Positions 1 to 8,736 of a stretch of DNA of 53,051 nt are shown one piece after another (the stretch's first letter is position 1; the number at the start of each line of letters is the position of its first letter). A program made the position numbers and the translations under genes. The stretch is from the NCBI GenBank assembly GCA_017592775.1, contig JAGFNJ010000037.1, forward strand, positions 1 to 53,051. The letters are read 5' to 3'. The notes under the pieces were generated by a model that had not been told where the DNA came from, did no database searches, and saw only the letters and a list, made by a program, of their open reading frames with translations. Source of the stretch: Candidatus Accumulibacter conexus. Lineage in GTDB: Bacteria; Pseudomonadota; Gammaproteobacteria; Burkholderiales; Rhodocyclaceae.

Positions 1-127
1 GATCGCAATGGCTTCCTAGGCCAGACGTGTCACTACAAGAAATTTTTGGCTGCCCGCTAACCCATTGTTTTTATTGTACCCGCAACCCCATTTATGCATT
101 TGGCACGCAAAAAGTGTCGAACTCGGG

Positions 128-167
128 GGATCAGATCGTGGCTTCGCACGATCTATCCTTACTCGTT
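128..167. repeat. 40-bp direct repeat, copy A (attC-like hairpin body)
   Basis: A 40-bp stretch is repeated perfectly at 278-317, 150 bp away in the same orientation. It carries an 8-bp stem (AGATCGTG / CACGATCT) around a GCTTCG loop, and an outer GGAT / ATCC pair set off by one unpaired base on one arm. Copy B is flanked by integron core-like heptamers. The heptamers here are degenerate (GTCGAAC before, GTTGGGA after, each one base off consensus). No coding sequence is evident in 1-277, which is locally AT-richer at its left end. Confidence 0.7.
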
Positions 168-270
168 GGGAAAGGGGGCGTCGAGGCCTCGACCGCGAGA
201 GTGCGGGCTGGCAGCGAAAGAGGAAGGAGACCGAGGCCCCGGGGTGCCTACGCCAGCGCGTAGCGCTTTA

Positions 271-321
271 GTTCAACGGATCAGATCGTGGCTTCGCACG
301 ATCTATCCTTACTCGTTAGGC
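271..321 (-). other. attC-like integron recombination site (copy B of the repeat)
   Basis: On the minus strand this reads GCCTAAC (fits RYYYAAC), then the 40-bp hairpin body, then GTTGAAC (fits GTTRRRY). The body folds as an 8-bp stem plus a 4-bp outer stem with one extrahelical base, as attC sites do. The stop codon TAA of the transpeptidase gene lies inside the first core box, a usual arrangement for integron cassettes. At 51 nt it is at the short end for attC. Read on the plus strand, the two boxes also fit the consensus and the extra base then sits on the canonical side, so orientation is not settled. No integrase gene is present. Confidence 0.45.
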
Positions 322-1059
322 TTCACTCGGGAAGCGGCTAAGGGCAGCCTTGATGTTGCCGTACAGAGCAGACAGCCAAGCGGGCGTCCCGTCAGGAGTG
401 CGTACCGGCTGACGCCTGAAGTCGGTTGGTGCGACCACAATCTCGACCTGCTCCTTGCCCGAAAGTGCGGCAAGGATGAACAGGTCCTCGGCGGCCTGAT
501 TGCCCATAGCCAAGCACCCAATGGAGGCCGCGGTGCCGTGGATCATGATGTCGGAGCCTAGCTCGGTTCGGCCCTCTGCCCTCGCTTGGGCACGGTCAAA
601 CTCGTTTGGGTAGTTGAGGCGGATCGAGAGGTGAAAACGACTGTTGGCGTTGAGAAACTCGGCACGGTAGATGCCTTCCGGTACCTGCATGTCGCCCTGA
701 CGGAGCTTTGGGCCGAGATCGCCGCTCATGCCCAAGATTGGGTATGTGTGCACGCGGCGCCACTCCGCCGAGGGACTCGCACGTGCGTAGACCTGTAGCT
801 CAGCAGTGTCCTTGAACGCGATGTAGGCCAACTGAGCAGGGGGATATGGGACTGCCACAGCCTCAAACTTGGCCTTGAGCCGCCGCTCCACTGCGCCAGA
901 GTGCATGCGGATGCGTTCATCCACGCTGTAACCGCCCCGGAGCTTGAGCCATGCGTAGCTTGCTGCGGCATAGCCTTGCTCTGTCCGGAGAACGATCGCT
1001 GCGGAAGCGGCCAACAGGAGCAAGAGAACGAAGGTGGTGAGCGTGATGCGGCGGGTCAC
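316..1059 (-). CDS. YafK-like L,D-transpeptidase (YkuD domain), probable cassette gene
   Basis: The 247-residue product has an N-terminal membrane anchor (about residues 4-25) and a C-terminal YkuD-type domain. The catalytic region reads IMIHGTAASIGCLAMGN, with the His and the nucleophilic Cys in YafK-like spacing. Such enzymes act in the periplasm on meso-diaminopimelate cross-links or attach or cleave Braun-type lipoproteins. I chose the GTG at 1059 because it lies 7 nt inside the core-like GTTAGGC at 1067-1073. An ATG at 1158 would place the start outside the putative cassette. The stop TAA is part of an integron-type core box. Substrate specificity (cross-linking versus amidase-like hydrolysis) cannot be read from sequence. 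Confidence 0.8.
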   Translation of the reverse strand: MTRRITLTTFVLLLLLAASAAIVLRTEQGYAAASYAWLKLRGGYSVDERIRMHSGAVERRLKAKFEAVAVPYPPAQLAYIAFKDTAELQVYARASPSAEWRRVHTYPILGMSGDLGPKLRQGDMQVPEGIYRAEFLNANSRFHLSIRLNYPNEFDRAQARAEGRTELGSDIMIHGTAASIGCLAMGNQAAEDLFILAALSGKEQVEIVVAPTDFRRQPVRTPDGTPAWLSALYGNIKAALSRFPSEA

Positions 1060-1060
1060 T

Positions 1061-1074
1061 GTGAAGCCTAACGA
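1061..1074. repeat. 14-bp inverted repeat partner with integron core motif
   Basis: GTGAAGCCTAACGA here is the exact reverse complement of positions 313-326. The pair brackets the L,D-transpeptidase gene. It contains GCCTAAC on plus and GTTAGGC on minus, matching integron core sites. In a circularised cassette the two ends would pair perfectly. I could not find a convincing second attC fold in 1075-1160. Confidence 0.55.
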
Positions 1075-1584
1075 ATAGCGTTTATCTGCCGCGCCGAAAG
1101 CGTCCGGCCTTGCTGCTGGTGCATCCGCAACGTGAAGTAGCAACCATATTAGAGGCAAGGCTTTGCGTCAATATCCTGAGCGCATGAAGAGCAGATCGGA
1201 ATTTCTCCAACAGAACAATGAGGTACACCATCGACCAGTCCACTGAAAATTCCGGCAATTGCGTCGATTCGCTCCCCGCTGTGCCGCCGCGACGGCTCCT
1301 CCAGCAGCTCGCCCACCGCCTCAGTTGCAAGCACTATAACGGAGCGCGTCGCACGACCGCAACCGCAGAGCGGTCACCTCAGCAACCGCCCGATTGAACT
1401 GGCGAGAGCAAGGTCCTCGACCTCCGCCAGCAGGGGCTTGCCGAGGAAACCGGGCGACGACAGGCAAGCGTCAGCGCCTGGCGAACAGTGGCAGCGCGCG
1501 CTCGATGTCTTCGCCTCCGATGCTGCGCCACGACACCGCGCCGGATCGTCCCCGATCGCCTCCGCAACGAAAGCGCCGCCCGCC
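1075..1584. other. Intergenic stretch without a supported gene
   Basis: About 510 bp between the putative cassette and the penicillin-binding protein gene. A minus-strand open frame at 1149-1334 (61 codons, three Cys near its end) is the only candidate. It matches nothing I recognise and has no clear ribosome binding site. No integrase fragment, tRNA or terminator is visible. Confidence 0.4.
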
Positions 1585-3984
1585 TCACCGCGCGCCTGAC
1601 GCCTCGGCCGCCGCTGGCGCATCCTCGCGCAGCCTTTCGCTTTCGTCGCTCTCGCGCAGGATCTGGTCGATCTTCTCCTGCAGCGGATCGCTCTCGGGTG
1701 GCTCCGGTACGGCCTGAGCTGCTGGCGCTGCCGGCTCATCGGGCGCCTCCGGCTTCGGCGCGGGTTCGACGGGGCGGCGCCGCTCGGGCGCGGCGACCGG
1801 CTCCGGCGCGAACAGGTCGCGCCACCAGCGCTTGATGCGCGCCCACCAGGCCGTCTCTTCCGGCGCCGTGAAACGCAGCCGTGGATCGATGATGCGGGCG
1901 CGCAGCGCGCTGCGGAAGAAGTCGCCGACGACCGGCAGGGCGCTGCGCGCCCCCTGCCCCCAGTGGTCGCTGCGCAGCGTGACGCGGCCGTCGTTGAAAC
2001 CGACCCAGGCGCCGGCGACGAGTTGCCGGTGCATCAGGATGAACCAGCCATCGGCGTTGTCCTGCGTCGTCCCCGTCTTGCCGGCGACATCGGCGCGGAT
2101 ACCGTAACGGCTGCGGATGTCGCGGCCGGTGCCGCGGTTGATCACCCCGCGCATGCTGTCGAGCAGCGTGTAGGCGACCTCCGGCTTGAGCGCAACCTCG
2201 GCCTCTGCCGGGCCGAATTCCTCGATGAGGCTGCCGTCGTGGTCCTCGATGCGGCTCACCAGCAGCGGCTCAAGGTAGGCGCCACCGTTGGCGATCGTGC
2301 CGTAGGCGGTGACCATTTCCTTCAGGGTGACCGGGCTCGTGCCGAGGGCGAGCGACGGCACGGCCTCGAGCTTGCTCTCGCGCACGCCCATGTCGCGGGC
2401 AAGCCTGGCGACCTTGTCGGCGCCGACCTGCTGCATGAGCTGCGCGGTGATCGTGTTCTTCGACTGGGCGAGCGCATCGCCCAGGGTCATCGACTCACCG
2501 CTGGGCGGCCTGCCATCGGTCGGCCGCCAGACCTCGGCGCCACCGACGGCGATTTCCACCGCCTGGTCGATCAGCCTGTCGTTCGGGCTGGCGCCCTGGC
2601 GAAACGCTTCGCCATAGACGAAGGGCTTGAAGGTCGAACCGGGCTGGCGGCGCGCCTGCTGCACATGGTCGAACGCGTCCTGCTCGAAGTCGCGGCTGCC
2701 GACCCAGGCCTTGACGTGGCCGTTGCGCGGGTCGATCGCCAGGAAACCGATCTGGATCTGCGTCTTCTGTCGTTGCAGCGCGCGCATGAAGGCCTTGTCG
2801 GCCTGCAGCTCCTGCATCGCCTGCTGCGGCGTCCGGCCTTGGCTGATGGCGGCGCCGTACTCCGGCGATTCGCGGATGAACGATTGCACGAGGCTGGCGT
2901 CGGGGCTCCATGCCGAGCGGCTGCTCCAGGCGGCGTCGGCGATCTTCTGCAGCGTTCTGCCCTGGCGGGCCACGGCCTGATTCGCCGCCGCCTGCAGGCG
3001 GGAATCGATGGTCGTGCGCACGATCAACCCGTCGCCGTCGATGCTGTAGCCGTTGCGGTCGGCCCAGGCGATGAGCCACTTGCGCAGTTGCCTGGCGAAA
3101 TGTGGCGCCGGTCCCGGTTCTTCGGTCTGCCGCTCGAAGTTGATGCGCAACGGCTTCTCGCGCAGCGCCGCGAACTGCTCTGCGTTCAGTTTCCCGCGTC
3201 GGACCATCTGCTGCAGCACGGTGTTGCGTCGCTGCAGCGAGCGTTCGGGATTGAGCACCGGGTTGTAGTAGCTGTTGCCCTTGAGCATACCGACCAGCGT
3301 CGCCGCCTGCAGGACATCGAGCCGGCGGGCAGACGTGTCGAAATAGGTGCGCGCCGCCATCTCGATGCCGTAGGCGTTGTACAGGAAGGGCACGGTGTTG
3401 AGGTAGGTTTCGAGGATTTCGTCCTTGCTGTGGACGGCCTCGATCTTCAGCGCCGTGATCGCCTCCTTGATCTTGCGCGTCAACGTCGGCGCGCGGCCGA
3501 TCGCCTCCGGGTACAGGTTGCGGGCCAGTTGCTGCGTCAGCGTCGAGCCACCCTGGCGATCGCCGCTGAAGGTGTTGAGCGCGGCGGCGATGGTACGTCG
3601 CCAGTCGAGGCCGAAATGCTCACGGAAGCGGTGGTCCTCCGTGGCGATCAGGGCGTCGATGACCTGTGGCGAAATCTCGGCCAGTGCGACCCACTCCCGG
3701 TTCGATTGCTTGAACTCGGCCAGCTTCCTGCCATCTGCCGAGAGGATCTGCGCCGGCTGCTCCGACGACACCTTGCGGATGTCGCTGATGCTTGGCGTGA
3801 ACGGAATCAGGATCAGGACGTAGAGCAGGAACAGCGCCGGCAGCGCCAGCAGGGCCCGGATCACCCCGCGCCGGGTCGGGTGGCGGAGGGCGTCGAGCGT
3901 GCCGGCGAGTTGCGCGGCAAGGCCCGGGGCAAAGCGGACCACCATTTGTTTCAGTTCCCGGAACAGGGAACGGATCGAGACCAT
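1585..3984 (-). CDS. Bifunctional class A penicillin-binding protein (PBP1 family)
   Basis: This 799-residue inner-membrane peptidoglycan synthase polymerises lipid II and cross-links glycan strands. One transmembrane segment spans residues 43-62. The glycosyltransferase (GT51) domain follows, with catalytic Glu116 in ATEDHRF and the motif QGGSTLTQQLARN at 144-156. The transpeptidase domain has the nucleophile Ser450 in STFK, SKN at 508-510 and KTGTT at 636-640. All active-site motifs are intact. The C-terminal tail (about 700-799) is rich in Pro, Ala and Glu and probably disordered. The gene stands alone, divergent from nudF. Whether it is the PBP1a or PBP1b orthologue is not clear from motifs. 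Confidence 0.93.
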   Translation of the reverse strand: MVSIRSLFRELKQMVVRFAPGLAAQLAGTLDALRHPTRRGVIRALLALPALFLLYVLILIPFTPSISDIRKVSSEQPAQILSADGRKLAEFKQSNREWVALAEISPQVIDALIATEDHRFREHFGLDWRRTIAAALNTFSGDRQGGSTLTQQLARNLYPEAIGRAPTLTRKIKEAITALKIEAVHSKDEILETYLNTVPFLYNAYGIEMAARTYFDTSARRLDVLQAATLVGMLKGNSYYNPVLNPERSLQRRNTVLQQMVRRGKLNAEQFAALREKPLRINFERQTEEPGPAPHFARQLRKWLIAWADRNGYSIDGDGLIVRTTIDSRLQAAANQAVARQGRTLQKIADAAWSSRSAWSPDASLVQSFIRESPEYGAAISQGRTPQQAMQELQADKAFMRALQRQKTQIQIGFLAIDPRNGHVKAWVGSRDFEQDAFDHVQQARRQPGSTFKPFVYGEAFRQGASPNDRLIDQAVEIAVGGAEVWRPTDGRPPSGESMTLGDALAQSKNTITAQLMQQVGADKVARLARDMGVRESKLEAVPSLALGTSPVTLKEMVTAYGTIANGGAYLEPLLVSRIEDHDGSLIEEFGPAEAEVALKPEVAYTLLDSMRGVINRGTGRDIRSRYGIRADVAGKTGTTQDNADGWFILMHRQLVAGAWVGFNDGRVTLRSDHWGQGARSALPVVGDFFRSALRARIIDPRLRFTAPEETAWWARIKRWWRDLFAPEPVAAPERRRPVEPAPKPEAPDEPAAPAAQAVPEPPESDPLQEKIDQILRESDESERLREDAPAAAEASGAR

Positions 3985-4148
3985 GAATGCTTCACTTCAC
4001 CGACGAATGGGCGCCTGCCCGGGATTGCTGATGCTATGGAGCCGGGCAGCAGCCGTCAATCCGTTTCGCCGGCGCCGGCACGACAAGAGGCGGCCCGCCT
4101 CGGCCCGGCCTGCGCTAGACTCCGCCGCATCCCCGAAAGGAGCCGAGC

Positions 4149-4778
4149 ATGCGCCAGGACGACGTCGAGATCATCGAACGCGAAGTCTGCTACCAGGGTT
4201 TCTACCGCCTCGAGCGGCTGCGCCTGCGCCACCGGCTGTTCGCCGGCGGCATGAGCCCGCCAATCGTCCGCGAGGTGATCGAGAAGGGCGACGTCGCCGC
4301 CGTGCTGCTCTACGATCCGCTGCGCGACGAGGTGGTGATGATCGAGCAGTTCCGCATCGGCGCCCGCGACGACGAACGCGGACCGTGGCTGCTCGAGATC
4401 GTCGCCGGCCTGATCGAGGCCGGCGAAACGCCGGCGCAGGTGGCGCGGCGCGAGGCGCTCGAGGAAGCCGGCTGCGCGGTCCTCGATCTGCTGCCGATCA
4501 GCAGCTTCTACACCAGTCCGGCGAAGACCTCGCAACGCACGCACCTCTTCCTCGGCCGCATCGACAGCGCGAACGCCGGCGGCATCCATGGCTTGGCGGA
4601 CGAGGGCGAGGACATCCGCGTCGTCCGCCTGCCGGCGACCGAGGCGTTGCTGCTGGCAGAACAGGGGAAGACCGACTCGGCCTGGCCGCTGCTGGCGCTC
4701 TTCTGGTTCGCCGGCCAGCGCGAAACGGTACGCGCCCGCTGGTCGGGCGCCGCCGACCAGCCCGCGACGCCCGCCTGA
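4149..4778 (+). CDS. nudF: ADP-ribose pyrophosphatase (Nudix hydrolase)
   Basis: 209 residues. The complete Nudix box lies at about residues 87-109: Gly87, Glu93, Arg101-Glu102 and Glu105-Glu106, in the order GX5EX7REUXEEXGU. The N-terminal part with IEKGDVAAVLLYDP and VVMIEQFRIGA is typical of the ADP-ribose pyrophosphatase subfamily, which hydrolyses ADP-ribose to AMP and ribose-5-phosphate in the cytoplasm with Mg2+. The ATG at 4149 follows an AAAGGAG ribosome binding site. The gene is divergent from the penicillin-binding protein and convergent with the phosphatase gene. Substrate is assigned by subfamily resemblance. Confidence 0.88.
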   Translation: MRQDDVEIIEREVCYQGFYRLERLRLRHRLFAGGMSPPIVREVIEKGDVAAVLLYDPLRDEVVMIEQFRIGARDDERGPWLLEIVAGLIEAGETPAQVARREALEEAGCAVLDLLPISSFYTSPAKTSQRTHLFLGRIDSANAGGIHGLADEGEDIRVVRLPATEALLLAEQGKTDSAWPLLALFWFAGQRETVRARWSGAADQPATPA

Positions 4779-4795
4779 TCACCCGCCGCGACTGC

Positions 4796-5287
4796 TCAGC
4801 GACCGCCGCGACCAGCGGCGAGATCGGCGAGCAGGCCGCGCGCCGCCAGTTCGCAGAGGTCGATCACCCGCTCGAAACCCGATTCGGCGCCGTAGTACGG
4901 ATCCGGGACTTCGGCGATTCCCAAACCCGTGGCGTAGTCGAGGAAGAGCCCGAGCTTGCTCCGGCTCTCATCCGGGCACTGCCGCCGCAACGAAGCCAGG
5001 TTGGCCTCGTCCATCACCAGGATGCGATCGAAGCGGTCGAAATCGGCGTCGATGACGGCCCGCGCCCGCAGGCGCGAGAGATCGTAGCCGCGCCGCGCCG
5101 CCACCCGCCGCGCGCGCGGATCGGGCGCCTCGCCGGCGTGATAGTGACCGTGCGTGCCGGCCGAATCGAAATCCAGGTCGCGGCCCAGACCCTGCTGTTG
5201 CGCCAGGGTGCGAGCGACTGCCTCGGCGATCGGCGAGCGGCAGATGTTGCCCATGCAGACGAAAAGAACCCGGTAAGGCTTGGCCAC
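4796..5287 (-). CDS. Low-molecular-weight protein tyrosine phosphatase
   Basis: 163 residues. The phosphate loop is C(X)5R, read as CMGNICRS, with nucleophile Cys11 and Arg17. The general acid is Asp130 in VPDPYYG. These are the hallmarks of cytoplasmic LMW phosphotyrosine phosphatases. I chose the GTG at 5287 because GGGAGAG lies 5-6 nt upstream. An in-frame TTG at 5305 is less likely. The stop of the FecR-domain gene is only 18 bp upstream, so the two may share a transcript. In some bacteria such enzymes regulate exopolysaccharide tyrosine kinases, but no such kinase is nearby. Confidence 0.9.
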   Translation of the reverse strand: MAKPYRVLFVCMGNICRSPIAEAVARTLAQQQGLGRDLDFDSAGTHGHYHAGEAPDPRARRVAARRGYDLSRLRARAVIDADFDRFDRILVMDEANLASLRRQCPDESRSKLGLFLDYATGLGIAEVPDPYYGAESGFERVIDLCELAARGLLADLAAGRGGR

Positions 5288-5305
5288 ACAATCTCTCCCG
5301 ATCAA

Positions 5306-6439
5306 CTACTCGACGACCGCCGGTGAACGCGGCGACAACGGCCGCGCCGGCCGCAGTTCGGGCGACAGCGGTGTCACCCGCGGCCGACAGTCGCCGAGTT
5401 CGCCCCGCTCGCTGGCGAAACGCCCCTGGCCACGCCGGCACTGTTCGGCACTCATCTCGACCACCTTGCCACGCAGGCAGCACCAGCCACCCTCCGGCTG
5501 GCAACGCCGCTGCGCCTCGCCCCGCTCGTCGGCGAAGAAACCACGACACTGGCTGGCGGTCGTCTCGCTCAGACGGCCGTCGCTGCAACACCAGCCCGGA
5601 CGTGGCGGCGCCGGGCAGCGCTGGCGCGCCTCTGCCTCATCGGGCGAGAAGAAGCCGCGGCACTGCGCGGCTGGCATCTGCGCCAGCCTGCCACCGCCGA
5701 GACAGCACCAGCCCGTCGGCGCGCGCTGCCGGCAGCCCGCCTCGGCTTGGCGGCGGTCGAACGAGAAGCGCTGCCGGTCGCACTGCTCCGGCAGACGCTG
5801 CTCGAGCCGGTCGCCGACGCAGCACCAGCCGGGATAGCGCTCGCGCCAAGCAGCGGTGGCCGCCAGGTCCGCCGCGTCGAGCAGCCGCAGCGAACCGATC
5901 TGCCGACCACGCCGCCAGACAGCCTCACCCGCTGCCGGTACGCTCTGCTCGCGCTCGCCGAACATCAGCGCCCGTCCGGCAAGGACGGTGACGATCGTCT
6001 CCTTGCCGCTGACACGGATGTTGACCCGGCTGCCGAGATTGCCAGTGACGTCGGGGGTTGAAAAGCACTGCACATCCTTGTCGATGAACACCTGCCCGAT
6101 GTCGATCTGGATGTGGATGCAGCGCTGCCTGCCGCGGGTCTCGACGCGAAACGAGAAGCGGGGATCGGTGTTCTCGTCGAGCTGGACGAAACCGCCCTCG
6201 CTGAAAGCGACGAAGGCGCTCGAAGCGGCGCCGGTGGTGACGGTATCGCCGTCGCGCACGCCCGCGCCATCGCGCGCCCGGGCGCCGTTGAGGAAGACAT
6301 TCGGTCCGGCCACCCGCAGCGTGCCGATCGTCGCTCCGCCGGCGTCGCCAGCGGGCAGCGGCGCGCAGGCCGCGCCGACGAGGACCAACAACCAGGCCAG
6401 CACGAACAGCGGCAGGCGGTACGGTCGTTGCAGCATCAT
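5306..6439 (-). CDS. FecR-domain lipoprotein with four Cys-rich C-terminal repeats
   Basis: 377 residues. A signal peptide ends near Cys25 (VGAAC), suggesting a lipoprotein, though the lipobox is not ideal. Residues about 36-165 resemble the FecR-type sensor/adhesion fold (phrases such as DGDTVTTGAASSAFVAF and LDENT). Residues 204-351 hold four tandem units of about 33 residues. Each has the plan GWCC-x-G-x-L ... QC-x-G-x-F ... C, with four cysteines per unit. The start at 6439 is fixed by AAGGAG seven bases upstream, which overlaps the stop of the upstream membrane-protein gene. No FecI-type sigma factor or TonB receptor is nearby, so a signalling role is not supported. Function unknown. Confidence 0.75.
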   Translation of the reverse strand: MMLQRPYRLPLFVLAWLLVLVGAACAPLPAGDAGGATIGTLRVAGPNVFLNGARARDGAGVRDGDTVTTGAASSAFVAFSEGGFVQLDENTDPRFSFRVETRGRQRCIHIQIDIGQVFIDKDVQCFSTPDVTGNLGSRVNIRVSGKETIVTVLAGRALMFGEREQSVPAAGEAVWRRGRQIGSLRLLDAADLAATAAWRERYPGWCCVGDRLEQRLPEQCDRQRFSFDRRQAEAGCRQRAPTGWCCLGGGRLAQMPAAQCRGFFSPDEAEARQRCPAPPRPGWCCSDGRLSETTASQCRGFFADERGEAQRRCQPEGGWCCLRGKVVEMSAEQCRRGQGRFASERGELGDCRPRVTPLSPELRPARPLSPRSPAVVE

Positions 6440-6443
6440 CGCA

Positions 6444-7382
6444 TCACTCCTTGAACAGCAGGCTGCTGGCGCGTGCACTGACCCCAGCAACCTGCGCCGC
6501 CGGCACCCAGAGAACACGGCGTGCCGCCTTGTCCCAGAAGACGAACTCGTCGCCGGTCCTGCGCAACAGGAACAGTTCGCCGCGCACGCCTGCCAGCAAC
6601 GGGCTGTCGCTGCTGACGGCCACCTGCGGATACTCGTTCGGACGCACGAGGACGCCGTAGGCCATCGGCAGCAGCAAAGTATAGACCACCAGCACCAGCA
6701 TGAAGGGCAGTGCCAGCCACAGCCGCCAGGGCGACGCGGCACCGAGGTACCACACCGCGACCACCGCCAGCGCCACCTCGGCCACGCCACGCAACAGTTC
6801 GCCGAAGCGGCCCTTGAGCAGCACGAGATCGGCACGGTCGGCCGAGGTCAGCCACTGGCGGACCTCGGCCGACCCCCGGCTTTCGCCGCTCAGCGGCGCC
6901 GTGTAGAGGATGTCGGCCACCGCCAGCACGTCGACGAACGGATTGAGATGGGTCGTCAGGCGCAACAGGAGTACCAGCACGAGGATCGCCAAGGCCAGCT
7001 TGCGCCAGGACCACGGCAGCCGTTCCGCCACGTGCGCGCCGCGCAGCAACAGGCGATCGCGGATCTGCAGCAGCGCCTGCCACCGGCGCGCCACGAGCCA
7101 GCCGACGAGCGCCAGCAGCGGCAGCGCGGCGAGCAGCAGCCAGCCGGCGAAATAGAGCCAGGGAAAGACCGGGCTCAGGTAGTCCGCCGCCAGGACGACG
7201 AAGAACTTCGCCCCTTCCTGCAGGAAGTAGTCGGCATCCTGGGTCACCAGCCCCTGCAGCCCGAGCAGGTTGAGCTGCGCTCGCGCCACCAGGTAGCCAA
7301 AGGAATAGAGGATGGCGGCGATGCCCGCGAGCGAACCGGACAGCCAGCCAAGAAAGAGCGTGATGCCCTTGATCAGGTCCAT
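6444..7382 (-). CDS. Multi-spanning membrane protein of unknown function
   Basis: 312 residues starting MDLIKGITLFLG. Hydrophobic segments fall at about residues 5-30, 60-95, 125-150 and 205-245. The last about 70 residues are soluble (VRPNEYPQVAV ... FVFWDKAARRVLWVP) and could face the cytoplasm or periplasm. Its stop is 4 bp before the FecR-domain lipoprotein start, so the two are almost certainly co-transcribed. The pair may form a membrane complex. I recognise no family. Confidence 0.65.
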   Translation of the reverse strand: MDLIKGITLFLGWLSGSLAGIAAILYSFGYLVARAQLNLLGLQGLVTQDADYFLQEGAKFFVVLAADYLSPVFPWLYFAGWLLLAALPLLALVGWLVARRWQALLQIRDRLLLRGAHVAERLPWSWRKLALAILVLVLLLRLTTHLNPFVDVLAVADILYTAPLSGESRGSAEVRQWLTSADRADLVLLKGRFGELLRGVAEVALAVVAVWYLGAASPWRLWLALPFMLVLVVYTLLLPMAYGVLVRPNEYPQVAVSSDSPLLAGVRGELFLLRRTGDEFVFWDKAARRVLWVPAAQVAGVSARASSLLFKE

Positions 7383-7471
7383 TCGCTGGCCCCACCGCCG
7401 CCCAGCGGCGGCATGCCTGGCCCATCCTCGCGAGCGGTGCGGCGGCTGGTCATCACTGCCTGCTCCCGGCC

Positions 7472-7993
7472 TCAGTCGGCGGCGGCCGCATCGAGCACAT
7501 CGACGAAGCCGAAGCGGCTGAGGTCGCGCATGCGCATCGGGTAGAGGATGCCGTCGAGGTGGTCGCACTCGTGCTGCACGACGCGGGCGTGGAAACCGCT
7601 GACGCTGCGTTCGATCGGCCGCCCGCGGGCGTCGAAGCCGCTGTAGTGCAACCGGCTCCAGCGCGGTACCCAGCCGCGCAGGCCGGGAACCGACAGGCAG
7701 CCCTCCCAGCCGTCCTCGGTCTCCGGCGACAACGGCGTCAGCACGGGGTTGATCAGCACCGTCCGCGGCACCGGCTCGGCGTCGGGGTAGCGGGCGTTGC
7801 GCTCGACGCCGAAGATCACCAGCCGCAGGTCGATGCCGATCTGCGGTGCCGCCAGCCCGGCGCCGTCGAGGTGCTGCATCGTCTCCTCCATGTCGGCGAT
7901 CAGGGCGTGCAGACCGGGGTCGTCGAAGCGCTCGACCGGCCGTGCCTGCCGCAGCAACCGCGGGTCGCCCATGCGCAGCACCGGCCTAATCAT
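7472..7993 (-). CDS. def: Peptide deformylase
   Basis: 173 residues. All three deformylase motifs are present: [10 protein letters not shown] (44-53), EGCLSVP (97-103, metal ligand Cys99) and QHECDHLDG (140-148, ligands His141 and His145 with catalytic Glu142). The enzyme removes the N-formyl group from nascent peptides. Its ATG overlaps the end of the thioinosine phosphorylase gene by 8 bp, so it is translationally coupled to the purine-salvage genes. No fmt (methionyl-tRNA formyltransferase) gene is adjacent. It may be a second deformylase copy; this cannot be judged from the window. Confidence 0.93.
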   Translation of the reverse strand: MIRPVLRMGDPRLLRQARPVERFDDPGLHALIADMEETMQHLDGAGLAAPQIGIDLRLVIFGVERNARYPDAEPVPRTVLINPVLTPLSPETEDGWEGCLSVPGLRGWVPRWSRLHYSGFDARGRPIERSVSGFHARVVQHECDHLDGILYPMRMRDLSRFGFVDVLDAAAAD

Positions 7994-8735
7994 GATCGTC
8001 GCCCGCCAGCATCGCTTCGATCAACCGCCGCACCGGCTGCATCGCCTGTTCGAGCACTTGGTGGATCGCTTCGAGGCTGATCTGCTGGCCAGGGTCGCCG
8101 CGGCCGGCGGCGCAATTGGCGACGACGTTGATCGCCGCGTAGGGAACGCCGAGTTCGCGGGCGAGGACCGCTTCCGGCATGCCGGTCATGCCGACGATGT
8201 CGGCGCCATCGCGTTCTAGGCGATCGATCTCGGCGGCCGTCTCGAGCCGCGGTCCCTGTGTCGCGGCGTAGACCCCGACCTCGCTGACCGTCACTGCCGC
8301 CGCCGCGGCGGCGGCGCAGAGGCGTCGCCGCAGGTGTTGATCGTAGGGCTCGGTGAAGTCGACATGGTGTACGGCGCTGCCCGGGCCCTCGTGGTAAGTC
8401 GCTGCACGGCCCCAGGTGTAGTCGATGATCTGGTGCGGAATGAGCAGGTCGCCGGGCCGCAGGTCGCCACGGATGCTGCCGACGGCCGCCACCGCGACGA
8501 TGCCCAACGGCTCGCAGTCGCGCAACGCCCAGATGTTCGCCCGGTAGTTGATCTCGTGCGGCGCCAGGCGGTGTTCATCGCCGTGGCGTGCCAGGAAAAC
8601 CACCGGCCGACCGGCGATGTGGCCGAAGGTGAGCGCTGCCGATGCCTCGCCGTACGGCGTTGGCGCCGGCCGGCGATGCGAGATTTCGAGGCCGGCGAAC
8701 TCCGCCAGCCCGCTGCCACCGATGATTGCCAGCAT
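7986..8735 (-). CDS. S-methyl-5'-thioinosine phosphorylase (MTAP/PNP family)
   Basis: 249 residues starting [10 protein letters not shown]. The phosphate-binding GGSG, the motif [19 protein letters not shown], and the C-terminal [15 protein letters not shown] and [13 protein letters not shown] segments mark the trimeric MTAP/PNP family, specifically the PA3004-like methylthioinosine phosphorylases. The reaction is phosphorolysis of methylthioinosine to hypoxanthine and methylthioribose-1-phosphate. The neighbour is a hypoxanthine phosphoribosyltransferase, which would reuse the hypoxanthine, supporting this substrate over methylthioadenosine. The start at 8735 has GGAGGA five bases upstream, inside the end of the neighbouring gene. 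Substrate remains an inference. Confidence 0.85.
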   Translation of the reverse strand: MLAIIGGSGLAEFAGLEISHRRPAPTPYGEASAALTFGHIAGRPVVFLARHGDEHRLAPHEINYRANIWALRDCEPLGIVAVAAVGSIRGDLRPGDLLIPHQIIDYTWGRAATYHEGPGSAVHHVDFTEPYDQHLRRRLCAAAAAAAVTVSEVGVYAATQGPRLETAAEIDRLERDGADIVGMTGMPEAVLARELGVPYAAINVVANCAAGRGDPGQQISLEAIHQVLEQAMQPVRRLIEAMLAGDDHD

Positions 8736-8736
8736 C

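Noticed and set aside
316-1074. Small transposon with 14-bp terminal inverted repeats
   Set aside because: No transposase, and no target duplication seen at the edges. The repeats match integron core boxes better.
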